Below are positions 10,028 through 20,130 of a stretch of DNA of 64,000 nt, piece by piece. The notes beneath the pieces are model-generated. The model was given only the letters and a program-made list of their open reading frames with translations. It made no database searches and had not been told where the DNA came from. Numbering within the stretch: the first letter of the stretch is position 1; every line of letters begins with the position of its first letter. Made by a program: the position numbers and the translations under genes. Source of the stretch: Pseudomonas iranensis (lineage in GTDB: Bacteria > Pseudomonadota > Gammaproteobacteria > Pseudomonadales > Pseudomonadaceae); contig NZ_CP077092.1 of assembly GCF_014268585.2 (NCBI RefSeq), positions 1,178,001-1,242,000 on the forward strand, written 5' to 3'.

Positions 10028-10103
10028 AAAAGATCGCAGCCTTCGGCAGCTCCTACATGAGAACGCATTCCAATGTAGGAGCTGCCGAAGGCTGCGATCT
10101 TTT
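10028..10103. repeat. Perfect 31-base inverted repeat between convergent genes
   Basis: The left arm (10028-10058, beginning AAAAGATCGCAGCCTTCGGC) and right arm (10073-10103) are exact reverse complements around a 14-base loop. A-run and T-run flanks would make it a terminator in both directions, for the ZIP gene and for ptsO. The AAGATCGCAGCCTTCGGCAG core resembles another dispersed extragenic palindrome family of fluorescent pseudomonads. Confidence 0.88.
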
Positions 10104-10115
10104 TGCTTTTGACTT

Positions 10116-10391
10116 TCAACCACCTTCATCGAAGTAATTGTTGATCAGCTGCACCAAAGCGTCCATGGCTTCCTGAGCCTGTTCGCCTTCGGTACTCAAA
10201 TAAATTTTGGTGCCCTTGCCGGCGGCGAGCATCATCATCGCCATGATGCTCTTGCCGTCGACAGTCGTTTCAGGGCTGCGTCCCACCCGGATCGTGCAGT
10301 CTGGATACTGACCGGCCACGCCGACGAATTTGGCCGATGCCCGAGCATGCAGACCCAGCTTATTGATGATTTCGATTTCACGAGCAGGCAT
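10116..10391 (-). CDS. ptsO: Nitrogen-PTS phosphocarrier NPr (HPr-like)
   Basis: A 91-residue HPr-fold protein. The phosphorylated histidine is H15 in KLGLHARASAKFV, and the regulatory-serine region is DGKSIMAMMML. In Pseudomonas, PtsO passes phosphate from PtsP to PtsN in the nitrogen PTS, which signals metabolic state and does not transport sugar. The gene is last in the leftward rpoN-hpf-ptsN-rapZ-ptsO series, 15 bases after rapZ. Confidence 0.95.
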   Translation of the reverse strand: MPAREIEIINKLGLHARASAKFVGVAGQYPDCTIRVGRSPETTVDGKSIMAMMMLAAGKGTKIYLSTEGEQAQEAMDALVQLINNYFDEGG

Positions 10392-10406
10392 CGCGGTGTG
10401 AATCCT

Positions 10407-11264
10407 TTAGGTGAGGTCGCGGTGGCGAACCTGGACGTTCTTCAGGGTTTTCTGCAGGGCCTGGCCCAGACGTTCGGTCAGGTAGACGGAGCGGTGGTGC
10501 CCGCCGGTGCAGCCGATGGCAATGGTCACGTAGGCGCGGTTGCTGGCGGCGAAACGTGGCAGCCACTTGTTCAGGTAGGCGTAGATGTCCTGATACATTT
10601 CTTCGACATCCGGCTGCTGCGCCAGATACTCGGCCACCGGTGCATCAAGGCCCGATTGCGCGCGCAGCTCCGGTTTCCAGTACGGATTGGGCAGGCAGCG
10701 CACATCGAAGACCAGATCGGCATCGACCGGCATGCCGCGCTTGAAGCCAAATGACTCAACCAGAAACGCCGTGCCGGGCTCAGGCTGATTCAACAGGCGC
10801 AACTTCAGGGTATCGCGCAGTTGATACAGATTCAGGCTGGTGGTGTTGATTTTCAGGTCAGCCAGATCGGCGATCGGGCCGAGCAGGGCGGTTTCATCGT
10901 GAATCGCCTCGGCCAGCGAGCGATTGGCGTTGCTCAGCGGGTGACGACGACGGGTCTCGGAAAAACGCTTGAGCAAGGTTTCTTCGTCGGCGTCCAGGTA
11001 CAACACATCGCACTTGATATGCTTGGCACGCACGTCTTCGAGCAATTCGGGAAAGCGTGACAGATGGCTGGGCAGGTTGCGTGCATCGATCGACACGGCG
11101 ACCAGCGGCTGCGCCAGCTCCGTGTGAATCAGCGCACGCTCGGCCAGTTCCGGCAGCAAACCGGCCGGCAGATTGTCGATGCAGTAGTAGCCGTTGTCCT
11201 CAAGGACATTCAGGGCGGTACTTTTACCCGAGCCCGAACGGCCACTGACAATGATCAAACGCAT
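10407..11264 (-). CDS. rapZ: RNase adapter RapZ
   Basis: A 285-residue P-loop protein with Walker [12 protein letters not shown] at residues 8-18 and the conserved C-terminal motif [18 protein letters not shown]. In enterobacteria RapZ binds the GlmZ/GlmY small RNAs and directs RNase E to control glucosamine-6-phosphate synthase; that RNA partner is not established for this organism. The gene lies between ptsN and ptsO, the usual gammaproteobacterial order, and ends up 2 bases from the ptsN stop. Confidence 0.95.
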   Translation of the reverse strand: MRLIIVSGRSGSGKSTALNVLEDNGYYCIDNLPAGLLPELAERALIHTELAQPLVAVSIDARNLPSHLSRFPELLEDVRAKHIKCDVLYLDADEETLLKRFSETRRRHPLSNANRSLAEAIHDETALLGPIADLADLKINTTSLNLYQLRDTLKLRLLNQPEPGTAFLVESFGFKRGMPVDADLVFDVRCLPNPYWKPELRAQSGLDAPVAEYLAQQPDVEEMYQDIYAYLNKWLPRFAASNRAYVTIAIGCTGGHHRSVYLTERLGQALQKTLKNVQVRHRDLT

Positions 11265-11266
11265 GA

Positions 11267-11731
11267 TTAGTGCCCGTTCTGCTCGTCCACTACAACCTGG
11301 TACAAGGCTTCGTTGCTCGGAGCGCTGCGCAGTTTTTCGCGCACTTCCTTGCGGTCGAGCATGCTGGCGATCTGGCGCAGTAATTCCAGATGCGCATCGG
11401 TCGCGGCTTCCGGGACCAGCAGCACGAACAGCAGGTCCACCGGGGCGCCGTCGATGGCGTCGAAATCGATCGGGGCTTCGAGGTGCAACAGGGCACTCAC
11501 TGGCCCCGCGCAGCCCTTGAGGCGGCAGTGGGGAATGGCGATGCCGTTGCCAAAACCGGTGGAACCGAGTTTTTCACGGGCGATCAGCGCCTCGAAGACA
11601 TCCTGCATCGCCAGATCCGGTACTTCGCGGTGGATCAGGTTGGCAATCTGTTCGAGGGCTTTTTTCTTGCTGCCGCCCGGCGCGTTCACTTGGGAACGGC
11701 CGGGGGTCAGGATGGTTTCAAGTCGGATCAT
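11267..11731 (-). CDS. ptsN: Nitrogen-PTS EIIA protein PtsN
   Basis: A 154-residue EIIA-Ntr protein. The phosphorylated residue is H68 in [12 protein letters not shown], and the [16 protein letters not shown] start is typical. PtsN receives phosphate from PtsO and regulates potassium transport, polymer accumulation and sigma-54-linked traits in pseudomonads. It lies in the conserved rpoN cluster between hpf and rapZ. Confidence 0.95.
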   Translation of the reverse strand: MIRLETILTPGRSQVNAPGGSKKKALEQIANLIHREVPDLAMQDVFEALIAREKLGSTGFGNGIAIPHCRLKGCAGPVSALLHLEAPIDFDAIDGAPVDLLFVLLVPEAATDAHLELLRQIASMLDRKEVREKLRSAPSNEALYQVVVDEQNGH

Positions 11732-11743
11732 GGGATAGGGGTG

Positions 11744-12052
11744 TTAACGACCGGTCGCGCCCTGGAGGAGGCTCTGGGTCTTTTCCTTATGCTTTTTGAG
11801 TTGGCGATCCAGCTTGTCGGTGAGTGAGTCGATCGCAGCATACATGTCGGTATCTTCTGCGTTGGCGACCACTTCGCTGCCGGGGATATGCAAGGTGGCT
11901 TCGATCTTCTGCTTCAGCTTTTCGACGCACATCGTGACCTGCACGTTGGTGATCTTGTCGAAATGTCGCTCCAGTCGTTGGAGTTTTTCCTCGATGTAGG
12001 AACGCAGAGGTTGGGTCACTTCCAGTTGGTGTCCACTGATGTTGACTTGCAT
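11744..12052 (-). CDS. hpf: Ribosome hibernation promoting factor
   Basis: A 102-residue short-form HPF/YfiA protein that binds the 30S decoding region and drives ribosome hibernation. It begins MQVNISGHQLEVTQPLRSYI, includes QVTMCVEKLKQKIEATLHIPG, and has the DMYAAIDSLTDKLDRQLKKHKEK helix at the end. The frame is open a little further upstream, but AAGGAG is placed for the ATG at 12052, which also matches the family N-terminus. It follows rpoN, as in most gammaproteobacteria. Confidence 0.94.
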   Translation of the reverse strand: MQVNISGHQLEVTQPLRSYIEEKLQRLERHFDKITNVQVTMCVEKLKQKIEATLHIPGSEVVANAEDTDMYAAIDSLTDKLDRQLKKHKEKTQSLLQGATGR

Positions 12053-12125
12053 ACAGCTTCTCCTTCGTTGCCAGTGCATAAAGCGGCAGGCCGAAAAGCC
12101 TGCCACTGGAACGCTGTAACGTGGC

Positions 12126-13616
12126 TTACATCAACCGCTTGCGTTCGCTCGAAGGCGCGATTCCGAGGGATTCGCGGTACTTGGCGACGGTGCGGCGAGC
12201 CACCTGAATGCCTTGTGCCTCCAGTAAACCAGCGATCTTGCTGTCACTCAACGGCTTTTTCTGATTTTCCGCAGCGACCAGTTTTTTGATGATCGCGCGG
12301 ATCGCCGTGGACGAGCATTCGCCGCCTTCGGCGGTGCTGACGTGGCTGGAGAAAAAGTATTTCAGCTCATAAATACCGCGCGGGGTATGCATGAATTTTT
12401 GCGTGGTCACCCGGGAAATCGTCGATTCGTGCATGCCGACCGCTTCGGCGATGTCATGCAATACCAACGGCTTCATCGCTTCGTCGCCGTATTCGAGGAA
12501 ACCGCGCTGATGTTCGACGATCTGCGTGGCCACTTTCATCAGGGTTTCGTTGCGGCTCTGCAGGCTCTTGATGAACCAGCGGGCTTCCTGCAATTGATTA
12601 CGCATGAAGGTGTTGTCGGCGCTGGTGTCGGCACGCTTCACAAAACCGGCGTATTGGGCGTTGACGCGAAGGCGGGGCACCGATTCCTGGTTCAGCTCGA
12701 CCAGCCAGCGCTCGTTGTCCTTGCGCACGATCACATCGGGAATGACGTATTCGGCTTCGGTCGACTCGATCTGCGAGCCCGGACGCGGATTGAGACTCTG
12801 CACCAGTTCGATGACCTGGCGCAGCTCGTCTTCCTTGAGCTTCATCCGGCGCATCAACTGGCTGTAATCGCGGCTGCCGAGCAGGTCGATGTAATCGGCG
12901 ACGAGGCGCTTGGCCTCGGCCAACCACGGTGTTTTGGCTGGCAACTGGCGAAGTTGCAGCAGCAGGCATTCGCTGAGGTTGCGGGCGCCGATACCGGCGG
13001 GCTCGAATTGCTGGATGCGATGCAGGACGGCTTCGATCTCGTCGAGCTCGATGTCCAGTTCAGGATCGAACGCTTCAAGAATTTCTTCGAGTGTTTCGTC
13101 CAGATAGCCCTGATTGTTGATGCAGTCGATCAGGGTGACGGCGATCAGGCGATCGGTGTCGGACATCGGCGCCAGGTTCAGTTGCCAGAGCAGATGGCTC
13201 TGCAGGCTCTCGCCGGCGGACGTGCGGGTGGTGAAATCCCACTCATCGTCATCGCTGCTCGGCAGGCTACTGGCGCTGGTCTGGTAGACGTCTTCCCAGG
13301 CGGTATCTACTGGCAGTTCGTTGGGGATGCGCTCGTTCCATTCGCCATCCTCGAGGTTGTCCACCGTCGGGGCGGTTTCCTGGTAGGAGGGTTCCTGGAT
13401 TTCGGCGGGCTTCTGTTCGGCGTTGTCGGCCAGAGGATCGGCGTTGTCGAAGTCGTCGCCTTCTTCCTGGCGCTCGAGCATCGGATTGGATTCCAGAGCC
13501 TCCTGGATCTCCTGTTGCAGGTCCAGGGTCGACAATTGGAGCAGGCGGATGGCCTGTTGCAGCTGCGGTGTCATCGTCAGCTGCTGGCCCATTCTCAAGA
13601 CTAGCGATGGTTTCAT
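12126..13616 (-). CDS. rpoN: RNA polymerase sigma-54 factor RpoN
   Basis: A 496-residue sigma-54. The N-terminal glutamine- and leucine-rich activator-binding region begins [20 protein letters not shown], an acidic linker covers about residues 50-120, and the diagnostic RpoN box [14 protein letters not shown] lies near the C-terminus. It directs enhancer-dependent transcription of nitrogen, flagellar and other genes. The gene lies between lptB and hpf in the standard order. The 166-base gap to lptB could hold a promoter of its own. Confidence 0.97.
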   Translation of the reverse strand: MKPSLVLRMGQQLTMTPQLQQAIRLLQLSTLDLQQEIQEALESNPMLERQEEGDDFDNADPLADNAEQKPAEIQEPSYQETAPTVDNLEDGEWNERIPNELPVDTAWEDVYQTSASSLPSSDDDEWDFTTRTSAGESLQSHLLWQLNLAPMSDTDRLIAVTLIDCINNQGYLDETLEEILEAFDPELDIELDEIEAVLHRIQQFEPAGIGARNLSECLLLQLRQLPAKTPWLAEAKRLVADYIDLLGSRDYSQLMRRMKLKEDELRQVIELVQSLNPRPGSQIESTEAEYVIPDVIVRKDNERWLVELNQESVPRLRVNAQYAGFVKRADTSADNTFMRNQLQEARWFIKSLQSRNETLMKVATQIVEHQRGFLEYGDEAMKPLVLHDIAEAVGMHESTISRVTTQKFMHTPRGIYELKYFFSSHVSTAEGGECSSTAIRAIIKKLVAAENQKKPLSDSKIAGLLEAQGIQVARRTVAKYRESLGIAPSSERKRLM

Positions 13617-13782
13617 GGCAGGGGCTTAACACCTTATTCGCCGGCGCTTTGCGCCATCCACTACAGGGCGCCGAAGCGCCAAACTTAAGCAAATTATATG
13701 CCTGAAACTGAAGTGTTTGCCTAGAGCGCTGTAACAATTAAAGCGGATAAATGCGCCTTGAATCGATACAGCGCTGTCGCGC

Positions 13783-14508
13783 TTACAGGCGGAACTCGTG
13801 ACCCAGATACACTTCCTTGACCAGATCGTTGGCCAGGATGGTTTCGGCATCACCTTCGGCGATCAGTTGACCGTCGTTGACGATGTAAGCGGTTTCGCAG
13901 ATATCCAGGGTTTCACGGACGTTGTGGTCGGTGATCAGCACACCGATGCCCTTGGCCTTGAGGTGATGGATGATCTGCTTGATGTCGCCGACCGAGATCG
14001 GGTCGACACCGGCGAACGGTTCGTCGAGCAGGATGAATTTCGGCGCAGTGGCCAGGGCACGAGCGATTTCCACCCGGCGGCGCTCACCACCGGACAGGCT
14101 CATGCCGAGGTTGTCGCGGATGTGGCTGATGTGGAATTCCTGCAGCAGGCTTTCCAGCTCCTTGCGACGACCGGCCTTGTCGAGCTCCGGGCGTGTCTCG
14201 AGGATCGCCATGATGTTGTCGGCGACCGACAGTTTGCGGAAGATCGACGCTTCTTGCGGCAGATAGCCGATACCGGCCTTGGCGCGGCCGTGCATAGGCT
14301 GATGGCTGACGTCCAGATCATCGATCAGCACGCGGCCCTGATCCGCCTGCACCAGGCCGACGATCATGTAGAAGCACGTGGTCTTGCCGGCGCCGTTCGG
14401 GCCGAGCAAGCCGACGATCTGCCCGCTGTCGATCGACAGGCTGACGTCACGCACGACCTGGCGGCTTTTATAGGCCTTGGCCAGGTGCTGAGCTTTCAGA
14501 GTTGCCAT
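13783..14508 (-). CDS. lptB: LPS export ABC ATPase LptB
   Basis: A 241-residue ABC ATPase with Walker [10 protein letters not shown], signature [15 protein letters not shown] and Walker [13 protein letters not shown]. LptB2 with LptF/LptG extracts LPS from the inner membrane and pushes it across the LptC-LptA-LptD bridge. The start codon overlaps the lptA stop in a TAATG junction, which indicates translational coupling with lptA and lptC. Confidence 0.97.
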   Translation of the reverse strand: MATLKAQHLAKAYKSRQVVRDVSLSIDSGQIVGLLGPNGAGKTTCFYMIVGLVQADQGRVLIDDLDVSHQPMHGRAKAGIGYLPQEASIFRKLSVADNIMAILETRPELDKAGRRKELESLLQEFHISHIRDNLGMSLSGGERRRVEIARALATAPKFILLDEPFAGVDPISVGDIKQIIHHLKAKGIGVLITDHNVRETLDICETAYIVNDGQLIAEGDAETILANDLVKEVYLGHEFRL

Positions 14509-15053
14509 TACTGGGATTTCTCTTCGGTTTTCTTCTTCGGCTGGATCACCATGTCGATGCGCGGACGCGATTCGGTGACCTTGCTGCCCGTGGCGCGACC
14601 GGCGCTGGCCAGTTTCTTCACGGTGTCGTAGACGATTTTTTCGCCCTGGGTGACGTTGTTATCCTTGTCGATAACCTTGGCCTTGTCGATCAGCACTACC
14701 CGGTTCTGCTGGGCGTGGTATTGAATCGTCACGCCGTAGCCCTTGACCGGGTTGGCGTCGCCCTGGGTCTGCAGCTGCTCGAAGTAAGCAAGGTTGCCCA
14801 CCGAGGTCACCACGTCGATGTCGCCATTGGGCGCGCGCGTCATGGTCACGGTATTGCCTTTGACGATCATCGAACCCTGGGTAATGATCACGTCACCTTT
14901 ATAGGTGGCGATGCCATTCTTGTCGTCCAGTTGCGCGTCGTCGGCCTGAATGCGGATAGGCTGCTGCTGATCGTTCGGCAGGGACCAGGCGCTCGCGCTT
15001 CCCAGTGCTGCGCCCAGACTGAGCAAAATAGGGAGGGTTTTAACGAGCCTCAT
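14508..15053 (-). CDS. lptA: Periplasmic LPS-transport bridge protein LptA
   Basis: A 181-residue secreted protein with signal peptide [20 protein letters not shown] and an OstA-type beta-jellyroll (residues about 30-150, with [21 protein letters not shown]). LptA oligomers form the periplasmic bridge for LPS. The end is lysine-rich ([11 protein letters not shown]). It overlaps the 3' end of lptC by 14 bases and shares a TAATG junction with lptB. Confidence 0.95.
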   Translation of the reverse strand: MRLVKTLPILLSLGAALGSASAWSLPNDQQQPIRIQADDAQLDDKNGIATYKGDVIITQGSMIVKGNTVTMTRAPNGDIDVVTSVGNLAYFEQLQTQGDANPVKGYGVTIQYHAQQNRVVLIDKAKVIDKDNNVTQGEKIVYDTVKKLASAGRATGSKVTESRPRIDMVIQPKKKTEEKSQ

Positions 15054-15612
15054 ACTGTCCTCTTACGTTCGATTGCAGGTGTATCCTGCTGTCCTTCAGG
15101 TACGCTTTCATTCCGACGCCAGTCGATACACCGCCAGCGCCCTCGATTCTAACGGGTTGCGCAGTCTGCGCATATTCCTGCTGCGGGAACACGGTCATGC
15201 GGGTGCTGGTGATCAGGGTGCCGCGCTGTTTCTCGTCGGTGCGCTGTACGCGTACCGAGTCGATCAATTCCACTTCGGTACCGCCGGAATTCACTTCGCC
15301 GCGCTCACTGGTCACGTGCCACGGGAAGTCGGTGCCGCGATACATGTTCAAATCAGGCTTGGTCACCAGGGTGACATCGGTAGCCTTGACGTGCTCGGCC
15401 TTGTCGGAAGTCATCTCGTACTGCACCTTGCCGTCCGGCAGGTACTGAATGGTATGCGTGTTGGTCGCGTACCAGTCGATCGGATTCTCGGCAGCCGAAA
15501 CCGGTGGCTTGTCGAGGAAGCGTTCCGGGCTGATGTTCCAATAGCCGACCGCAGCGAAAATCGCCGCGATGCAGCCGAACAGCAGGAAGTTGCGAAACTT
15601 TTTGCTAAACAT
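15040..15612 (-). CDS. lptC: LPS-transport protein LptC
   Basis: A 190-residue protein with one N-terminal membrane anchor (FLLFGCIAAIFAAVGYW) and a periplasmic OstA-like domain. It connects the LptBFG extractor to LptA. A GTG at 15624 would add four residues and overlap the kdsC stop. The ATG at 15612 was preferred because it gives the length I expect for Pseudomonas LptC, but neither has a strong ribosome site. It lies between kdsC and lptA. Confidence 0.9.
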   Translation of the reverse strand: MFSKKFRNFLLFGCIAAIFAAVGYWNISPERFLDKPPVSAAENPIDWYATNTHTIQYLPDGKVQYEMTSDKAEHVKATDVTLVTKPDLNMYRGTDFPWHVTSERGEVNSGGTEVELIDSVRVQRTDEKQRGTLITSTRMTVFPQQEYAQTAQPVRIEGAGGVSTGVGMKAYLKDSRIHLQSNVRGQYEAR

Positions 15613-15620
15613 GGTCAGGC

Positions 15621-16145
15621 TCACAGGTACGCGGCGTTGGCCGCTTCGAGGCGGCCCTGGGCGCGCAGGATCAATTCGCAGAATTCACGGGCGGCACCTT
15701 CGCCGCCACGGGCGCGGGTAACGCCGTGGGCGTGTTCGCGGACGAAATCGGCAGCGTTGGCCACCGCCATGCCCAGCCCTACACGGCGGATCACCGGCAA
15801 GTCTGGCAGATCGTCACCCAGATAGGCGACTTCTTCATAGCTTAGGCCCAGTTGCGCGAGCAGGCCGTCGAGCACCACCAGTTTGTCTTCGCGCCCCTGA
15901 AACAGATGCGGGATGCCGAGGTTCTTCGCGCGGCGCTCGACCACCGGGGTCTTGCGACCACTGATGATCGCCGTCTGCACGCCGGCATTCATCAGCATCT
16001 TGATGCCTTGGCCGTCGAGGGTGTTGAAGGTCTTGAACTCGCTGCCGTCTTCGAGGAAGTACAGGCGCCCGTCGGTGAGCACACCGTCGACGTCGAATAC
16101 TGCCAGTTTGATCGCTTTGCCGCGTTGCAGCAGATCGTTGCTCAT
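15621..16145 (-). CDS. kdsC: KDO-8-phosphate phosphatase KdsC
   Basis: A 174-residue HAD phosphatase of the short C0 type. The catalytic motif is DVDGVLTDG near the N-terminus, then SGR (motif II) and GDDLPDLPVI (motif IV). It makes KDO from KDO 8-phosphate for LPS inner core. It overlaps kdsD by one base (TAATG), so the two successive KDO genes are coupled. Confidence 0.95.
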   Translation of the reverse strand: MSNDLLQRGKAIKLAVFDVDGVLTDGRLYFLEDGSEFKTFNTLDGQGIKMLMNAGVQTAIISGRKTPVVERRAKNLGIPHLFQGREDKLVVLDGLLAQLGLSYEEVAYLGDDLPDLPVIRRVGLGMAVANAADFVREHAHGVTRARGGEGAAREFCELILRAQGRLEAANAAYL

Positions 16146-17119
16146 TACATGACTCCTGCGCGTAGCAGGTCGGAGAGGTTGAAGGCGCCGATCGGGCGAT
16201 CCTCCTCGTCGACGACTACCAGGGCGTTGATTCGATGGTCTTCCATGATTTTCAGGGCTTCGGCGGCGAGCATGTCGGGCCGGGCGGTCTTGCCGTGTGC
16301 GGTCATCACCTGATCGATGGTGGCGCTGCGGATGTCGATGGCGCGATCCAGGGTGCGGCGCAAATCACCGTCAGTGAAGATCCCGGCGAGCTTGCCGTCG
16401 GCTTCAAGGATAGCGGTCATGCCCAGCCCCTTGCGGGTCATTTCCATCAGCGCGTCTTTGAGCAGGGTGCCGCGTTGTACTTGCGGCAGCTCCTGCCCGG
16501 CGTGCATGACGTTTTCCACTTTCAGCAGCAGGCGACGGCCAAGGGCGCCACCCGGATGCGAGAAGGCAAAGTCTTCAGCGGTGAAACCACGCGCTTCCAG
16601 CAGGGCCACGGCCAGGGCATCGCCCATTACCAGCGCTGCAGTAGTAGAAGAAGTCGGCGCCAGATTCAACGGGCAGGCTTCATGCTCGACATGCACATTG
16701 AGATTGACTTCCGCAGCCTTCGCCAGTGGCGACTGTGGATTGCCGGTGACGCTGATCAGCTGGATGCCCAGGCGTTTGATCAACGGCAGCAGAGTCACGA
16801 TTTCATTGGTCGAGCCAGAGTTCGACAGGGCCAGGATCACGTCGTCGCGGGTGATCATGCCCATGTCGCCGTGGCTGGCTTCGGCCGGATGCACGAAAAA
16901 CGCCGGGGTGCCGGTGCTGGCCAGGGTGGCGGCGATCTTGTTTCCGATGTGCCCGGATTTGCCCATGCCGACCACGACCACGCGGCCCTTGCTGGCCAGA
17001 ATCATCTCGCAGGCGCGTACGAAATCGGCGTCGATATGGGCCATCAAGCCTTGGACGGCTTCCACTTCGAGGCGGATGGTGCGTTGTGCCGATTGAATCA
17101 GGTCGCGGGTTTTGCTCAT
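16145..17119 (-). CDS. kdsD: Arabinose-5-phosphate isomerase KdsD
   Basis: A 324-residue protein with an N-terminal SIS sugar-isomerase domain (VVVVGMGKSGHIGNKIAATLASTG, DVILALSNSGSTNEI) and two C-terminal CBS domains. It converts ribulose 5-phosphate to arabinose 5-phosphate, the first committed KDO step. The frame opens upstream of 17119, but the family start MSKTRDLIQSAQRTI lies there. It is the first gene of the leftward LPS block and is divergent from mlaF across 272 bases. Confidence 0.95.
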   Translation of the reverse strand: MSKTRDLIQSAQRTIRLEVEAVQGLMAHIDADFVRACEMILASKGRVVVVGMGKSGHIGNKIAATLASTGTPAFFVHPAEASHGDMGMITRDDVILALSNSGSTNEIVTLLPLIKRLGIQLISVTGNPQSPLAKAAEVNLNVHVEHEACPLNLAPTSSTTAALVMGDALAVALLEARGFTAEDFAFSHPGGALGRRLLLKVENVMHAGQELPQVQRGTLLKDALMEMTRKGLGMTAILEADGKLAGIFTDGDLRRTLDRAIDIRSATIDQVMTAHGKTARPDMLAAEALKIMEDHRINALVVVDEEDRPIGAFNLSDLLRAGVM

Positions 17120-17391
17120 GTCAGAATCGTATGGGCCGATGAAAAGGCGGCGATTATAGCGGTTATGTGGCAAAGCCTCACGCAAGTTCGACGTGCTTTG
17201 TCATTACTGGTTACCAAAACCCTCTGAAACTCGCTCGGGCCCTCTTCAGTCGGCGATCTTGGCCGGGTTCTCGCTTGGGCGCTCAGCCTTTGCAGTGATA
17301 TAGTTCGCCGCCAGTTCGGCCTGCCCGGGATGCAGGTGTTTCCGAGGAAAGTCTGGCATCCCAGTGAGAGGCTGCATCGCAAGGAGTTTAG

Positions 17392-18201
17392 ATGAGTGCC
17401 GATAACGCCTACGCGGTCGAGCTGAAGGGAGTCTCCTTCAAGCGCGGTGCGCGGAGCATTTTCAATAACGTCGATATCCGCATCCCGCGCGGCAAGGTCA
17501 CCGGCATCATGGGGCCTTCCGGCTGCGGCAAGACCACGCTGCTGCGCCTGATGGGCGCGCAGTTGCGGCCGTCCGGCGGCGAAGTCTGGGTCAACGGGCA
17601 GAACCTGCCGACGCTGTCGCGCAGCGATCTGTTCGATGCGCGCAAGCACATGGGCGTGCTGTTTCAGAGCGGTGCGCTGTTTACCGATCTCGATGTGTTC
17701 GAGAACGTGGCCTTTCCGCTGCGGGTGCACACGCAACTGCCGGAAGACATGATTCGCGACATCGTCCTGCTGAAATTACAGGCCGTGGGGCTGCGTGGCG
17801 CCATCGAGCTGATGCCGGACGAACTGTCCGGCGGCATGAAGCGCCGCGTGGCGCTGGCCCGGGCGATTGCCCTCGATCCGCAGATTCTCATGTACGACGA
17901 GCCCTTCGTGGGCCAGGACCCGATCGCCATGGGCGTTTTGGTGCGTCTGATCCGCCTGCTCAACGATGCTCTGGGCATCACCAGCATCGTGGTTTCGCAC
18001 GATCTGGCGGAAACCGCGAGCATTGCCGACTACATCTATGTAGTGGGCGATGGTCAGGTGCTGGGCCAAGGCACGCCGGATGAGCTGATGAATTCGGATG
18101 AGCCGCGTATCCGCCAGTTCATGACCGGTGATCCTGATGGTCCGGTGCCGTATCACTTTCCAGCGACGGATTACCGCGCAGATCTTCTGGGGAAGCGTTG
18201 A
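17392..18201 (+). CDS. mlaF: Mla phospholipid transporter ATPase MlaF (Ttg2A)
   Basis: A 269-residue ABC ATPase with Walker [10 protein letters not shown], signature [15 protein letters not shown] and Walker [14 protein letters not shown]. MlaF powers the MlaFEDB complex that moves phospholipids between inner and outer membranes and keeps outer-leaflet asymmetry; in P. putida the operon was found as ttg2 (toluene tolerance). The stop overlaps the mlaE start, as is usual for this operon. Confidence 0.95.
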   Translation: MSADNAYAVELKGVSFKRGARSIFNNVDIRIPRGKVTGIMGPSGCGKTTLLRLMGAQLRPSGGEVWVNGQNLPTLSRSDLFDARKHMGVLFQSGALFTDLDVFENVAFPLRVHTQLPEDMIRDIVLLKLQAVGLRGAIELMPDELSGGMKRRVALARAIALDPQILMYDEPFVGQDPIAMGVLVRLIRLLNDALGITSIVVSHDLAETASIADYIYVVGDGQVLGQGTPDELMNSDEPRIRQFMTGDPDGPVPYHFPATDYRADLLGKR

Positions 18202-18998
18202 TGCGCAGAATTTCATTGATGGAACGCGTGCGTCGGTTCGGCGAATCGGCGATCGACGCGGTCGCGGTGTTTGGTCGAGCAACCCTGTTCCTCTTTCACG
18301 CCCTGCTGGGCCGTGGCGGTATCAGCGGTGGTTTCGGCCTGCTGGTCAAGCAGCTGCATTCGGTCGGCGTCATGTCGCTGGTGATTATCGTGGTCTCCGG
18401 CATTTTCATCGGCATGGTTCTCGCGCTGCAGGGCTTCAGCATTCTTTCCAGCTACGGTTCAGAGCAGGCGGTGGGGCAGATGGTCGCCCTCACGCTGCTG
18501 CGTGAACTGGGGCCGGTGGTCACCGCGTTGCTGTTTGCCGGGCGGGCCGGTTCGGCGCTGACCGCCGAAATCGGCAACATGAAATCCACCGAGCAGTTGT
18601 CCAGCCTGGAAATGATCGGTGTCGATCCGCTCAAGTACATTATTGCCCCGCGCCTCTGGGCCGGCTTCATTTCCCTGCCGGTGCTGGCGATGATCTTCAG
18701 CGTCGTCGGCATCTGGGGCGGTTCGTGGGTTGCGGTCGACTGGCTGGGCGTCTACGAAGGCTCGTACTGGGCGAACATGCAGAACAGCGTGACCTTCACC
18801 AGCGATGTGCTCAATGGCGTTATCAAGAGTGTTGTTTTCGCCTTTGTGGTGACCTGGATCGCCGTATTCCAAGGCTATGACTGTGAGCCCACTTCCGAGG
18901 GGATCAGTCGTGCCACCACCAAGACCGTGGTGTTTGCCTCGCTGGCAGTGCTCGGCCTGGACTTTATTCTGACCGCTTTGATGTTTGGAGATTTCTGA
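18201..18998 (+). CDS. mlaE: Mla transporter permease MlaE
   Basis: A 265-residue permease with about five membrane segments and the MlaE-family stretches [33 protein letters not shown] and [11 protein letters not shown]. The ATG at 18201 overlaps the mlaF TGA (ATGA-type junction), so a TTG one codon earlier is not needed. It ends overlapping the mlaD ATG. Confidence 0.95.
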   Translation: MRRISLMERVRRFGESAIDAVAVFGRATLFLFHALLGRGGISGGFGLLVKQLHSVGVMSLVIIVVSGIFIGMVLALQGFSILSSYGSEQAVGQMVALTLLRELGPVVTALLFAGRAGSALTAEIGNMKSTEQLSSLEMIGVDPLKYIIAPRLWAGFISLPVLAMIFSVVGIWGGSWVAVDWLGVYEGSYWANMQNSVTFTSDVLNGVIKSVVFAFVVTWIAVFQGYDCEPTSEGISRATTKTVVFASLAVLGLDFILTALMFGDF

Positions 18999-19465
18999 TG
19001 CAAAACCGCACCCTGGAAATCGGTGTCGGCCTGTTCCTGCTGGCAGGGATCCTGGCTTTGCTGCTGCTCGCCTTGCGCGTCAGCGGCCTGTCTCCGACTT
19101 CGTCCACCGACACTTACAAGTTGTATGCGTATTTCGACAATATCGCCGGTCTGACGGTCAGAGCCAAAGTGACCATGGCCGGTGTGACCATCGGCAAGGT
19201 CACCGCTATCGATCTGGATCGCGACAGCTTCACCGGTCGGGTCACGCTGCAAGTGGATAAAAAGGTCGACAACCTGCCGGTCGATTCCACAGCGTCTATC
19301 CTGACCGCGGGTCTGCTGGGCGAGAAATACATCGGTATCAGCGTCGGCGGCGAAGACACCCAGTTGAAAGACGGTGGAACCATCCACGACACGCAGTCGT
19401 CACTGGTACTGGAAGACCTGATCGGTAAATTCCTGCTCAATACCGTTAGCAAAGACGCCAAATGA
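18998..19465 (+). CDS. mlaD: Mla substrate-binding MCE protein MlaD
   Basis: A 155-residue protein with one N-terminal membrane anchor (LEIGVGLFLLAGILALLLLAL) and an MCE domain (residues about 40-120, including VRAKVTMAGVTIGKVTAI). MlaD hexamers form the periplasmic lipid channel on top of MlaE. It starts at the mlaE stop. Confidence 0.95.
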   Translation: MQNRTLEIGVGLFLLAGILALLLLALRVSGLSPTSSTDTYKLYAYFDNIAGLTVRAKVTMAGVTIGKVTAIDLDRDSFTGRVTLQVDKKVDNLPVDSTASILTAGLLGEKYIGISVGGEDTQLKDGGTIHDTQSSLVLEDLIGKFLLNTVSKDAK

Positions 19466-19476
19466 GGAGCTTTTGA

Positions 19477-20130
19477 ATGATCTCTATCTTGCGACGTGGC
19501 CTGTTGGTGTTGCTCGCGGCCCTGCCGTTGATGGCTAACGCTGCACCGGGGCAATCGGCTCATGACCTGATTCAGGACACCACGAACCGGATGCTTGCCG
19601 ATTTGCAGGCGAACAAAGAGAAGTACAAGCAGGATCCGCAGGATTTCTATGCGGCGCTGAACAACATTGTCGGTCCGGTGGTGGATGCCGAGGGCATCTC
19701 CAAAAGCATCATGACCGTGAAGTATTCGCGCAAGGCCACGCCTGAGCAGATGCAGCGCTTTCAGGAAAACTTCAAGCGCGGTCTGTTCCAGTTCTACGGC
19801 AACGCGCTGCTGGAATACAACAACCAGGGCATCACCGTTGACCCGGCCAAAGACGAATCGGGCGAGCGCACCAGTGTCAACATGACCGTCAAGGGCAGCA
19901 ACGGCGCGATCTATCCGGTGCAGTACACGCTTGAGAAGATCAGCGGCGAGTGGAAGCTGCGCAACGTGATCATCAATGGCATCAACATTGGCAAGCTGTT
20001 CCGTGACCAGTTCGCCGACGCCATGCAGCGCAATGGCAACGATCTGGACAAGACCATCGATGGCTGGGCCGGTGAAGTCGCCAAGGCCAAGCAGGAAACC
20101 GACAAAGCCGCCGCGAAGCCAGCGCAATGA
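19477..20130 (+). CDS. mlaC: Periplasmic phospholipid carrier MlaC
   Basis: A 217-residue secreted protein with signal peptide MISILRRGLLVLLAALPLMANA and the MlaC/Ttg2D domain (KYSRKATPEQMQRFQENFKRGL and the GIYPVQYTLEK-like strand). MlaC shuttles lipid between MlaD and the outer-membrane MlaA complex. It lies 11 bases after mlaD with a GAGGAG ribosome site. The tail is rich in Lys and Ala. Confidence 0.94.
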   Translation: MISILRRGLLVLLAALPLMANAAPGQSAHDLIQDTTNRMLADLQANKEKYKQDPQDFYAALNNIVGPVVDAEGISKSIMTVKYSRKATPEQMQRFQENFKRGLFQFYGNALLEYNNQGITVDPAKDESGERTSVNMTVKGSNGAIYPVQYTLEKISGEWKLRNVIINGINIGKLFRDQFADAMQRNGNDLDKTIDGWAGEVAKAKQETDKAAAKPAQ

